The notes under the pieces: model-generated
What the model was told of the DNA's origin: nothing
Seen by the model: the letters and a program-made list of their open reading frames with translations, nothing else
The model's database searches: none
Assembly: GCF_002154695.1 (NCBI RefSeq)
Contig: NZ_MTAV01000023.1
Span: 201 to 51,831, forward strand
Source: Nostoc sp. T09
GTDB lineage: Bacteria; Cyanobacteriota; Cyanobacteriia; Cyanobacteriales; Nostocaceae
Reading direction: 5' to 3'
Length of the DNA: 51,631 nucleotides
Made by a program: the position numbers and the translations under genes
Part shown: piece by piece, positions 51,549 to 51,631 of the stretch
Position numbering within the stretch: the first letter of the stretch is position 1
How the letters are laid out: the number at the start of each line of letters is the position of its first letter

Positions 51549-51571
51549 AAAATCGAATTAACTGAGGTTGC
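51549..51571 (-). promoter_or_regulatory. Shared upstream element (copy C)
   Basis: AAATCGAATTAACTGAGGTT (about 51550-51569) matches CCAATTGGATTTAACTGAGG upstream of the epoxide hydrolase gene (48799-48818) and CCAATTGGATTCAACTCAAC upstream of the Tat hydrolase gene (42917-42936). All lie 10-20 bp before the start codon. In the transcribed direction the core reads AACCTCAGTTAAATCC. Confidence 0.5.
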
Positions 51572-51631
51572 TTCTTGTCCGTTTCCCCCGCTTTGGGAGA
51601 ACTTGAAGTTCTGCCTGCGCCGTAGAATCAT

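Overview
The window looks like chromosome of a filamentous, heterocyst-type (Nostocales) cyanobacterium. The evidence is the recurrent HIP1 octamer GCGATCGC, a phycobilin lyase gene (cpcT), an xisH/xisI pair, a thylakoid-glucolipid-type glycosyltransferase, and GC-rich palindromic intergenic repeats of a kind common in these genomes. No species can be named from the sequence alone.

Layout. (1) 1-3.7 kb: an IS4-type transposase running off the left edge, a stand-alone STM4011-type radical SAM gene, and an ArsR repressor with a double SRPBCC (AHSA1-type) protein behind a dyad-symmetric promoter. (2) 3.85-16.1 kb, minus strand: a contractile-injection-system (CIS) baseplate operon. In transcription order it encodes a small helical protein, a tail-tube protein, a 1041-aa repeat-rich protein with a tape-measure-like motif, a tube-initiator protein, a VgrG-like spike, a PAAR tip, a gp25 wedge, a baseplate-J wedge, a tail-protein-I-like protein and a protein with a DUF4159-like end. 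A divergent DUF4157 gene (16.5 kb) is the usual CIS-associated marker. No sheath, AAA+ ATPase or tube-terminator gene is present. (3) 17.2-31.1 kb: ordinary cyanobacterial genes, namely a chromate transporter, Crp-type regulator, flavin oxidase, methyltransferase, XisH/XisI, MgdA-like glycosyltransferase, glutathione reductase, hydrolase, TPR protein and CpcT. (4) 31.4-36.2 kb: tRNA-Cys followed by a repeat array, a tyrosine integrase, three small unknown genes and a broken PIN-toxin gene, which resembles an integrative element or its remnant. (5) 36.4-38.4 kb: a histidine phosphatase, a HAD phosphatase, a broken second HAD gene and possible transposase debris. (6) 38.4-51.5 kb: a one-strand, visibly more GC-rich run of redox and hydrolytic genes: two MerA-like flavoproteins without a metal-binding domain, two EHN-type epoxide hydrolases, a Tat-exported alpha/beta hydrolase, a peroxiredoxin, an NmrA-type reductase, a nitrilase, a VOC protein and a GMC oxidoreductase. 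Gutted cupin and RidA genes lie among them.

How the parts may work together. Region 2 should build the baseplate and inner tube of a phage-tail-like injector, probably of the thylakoid-anchored type described in Anabaena; sheath and ATPase would have to come from elsewhere. Region 6 looks like an acquired but partly ameliorated detoxification or catabolic island. Two different hydrolases there carry almost the same Tat leader, and a short upstream element recurs before three genes. The observations most worth follow-up are the split CIS with its repeat-rich protein and bare DUF4157 protein, the 11-bp repeat array before the integrase, and the leader and upstream-element sharing in region 6.
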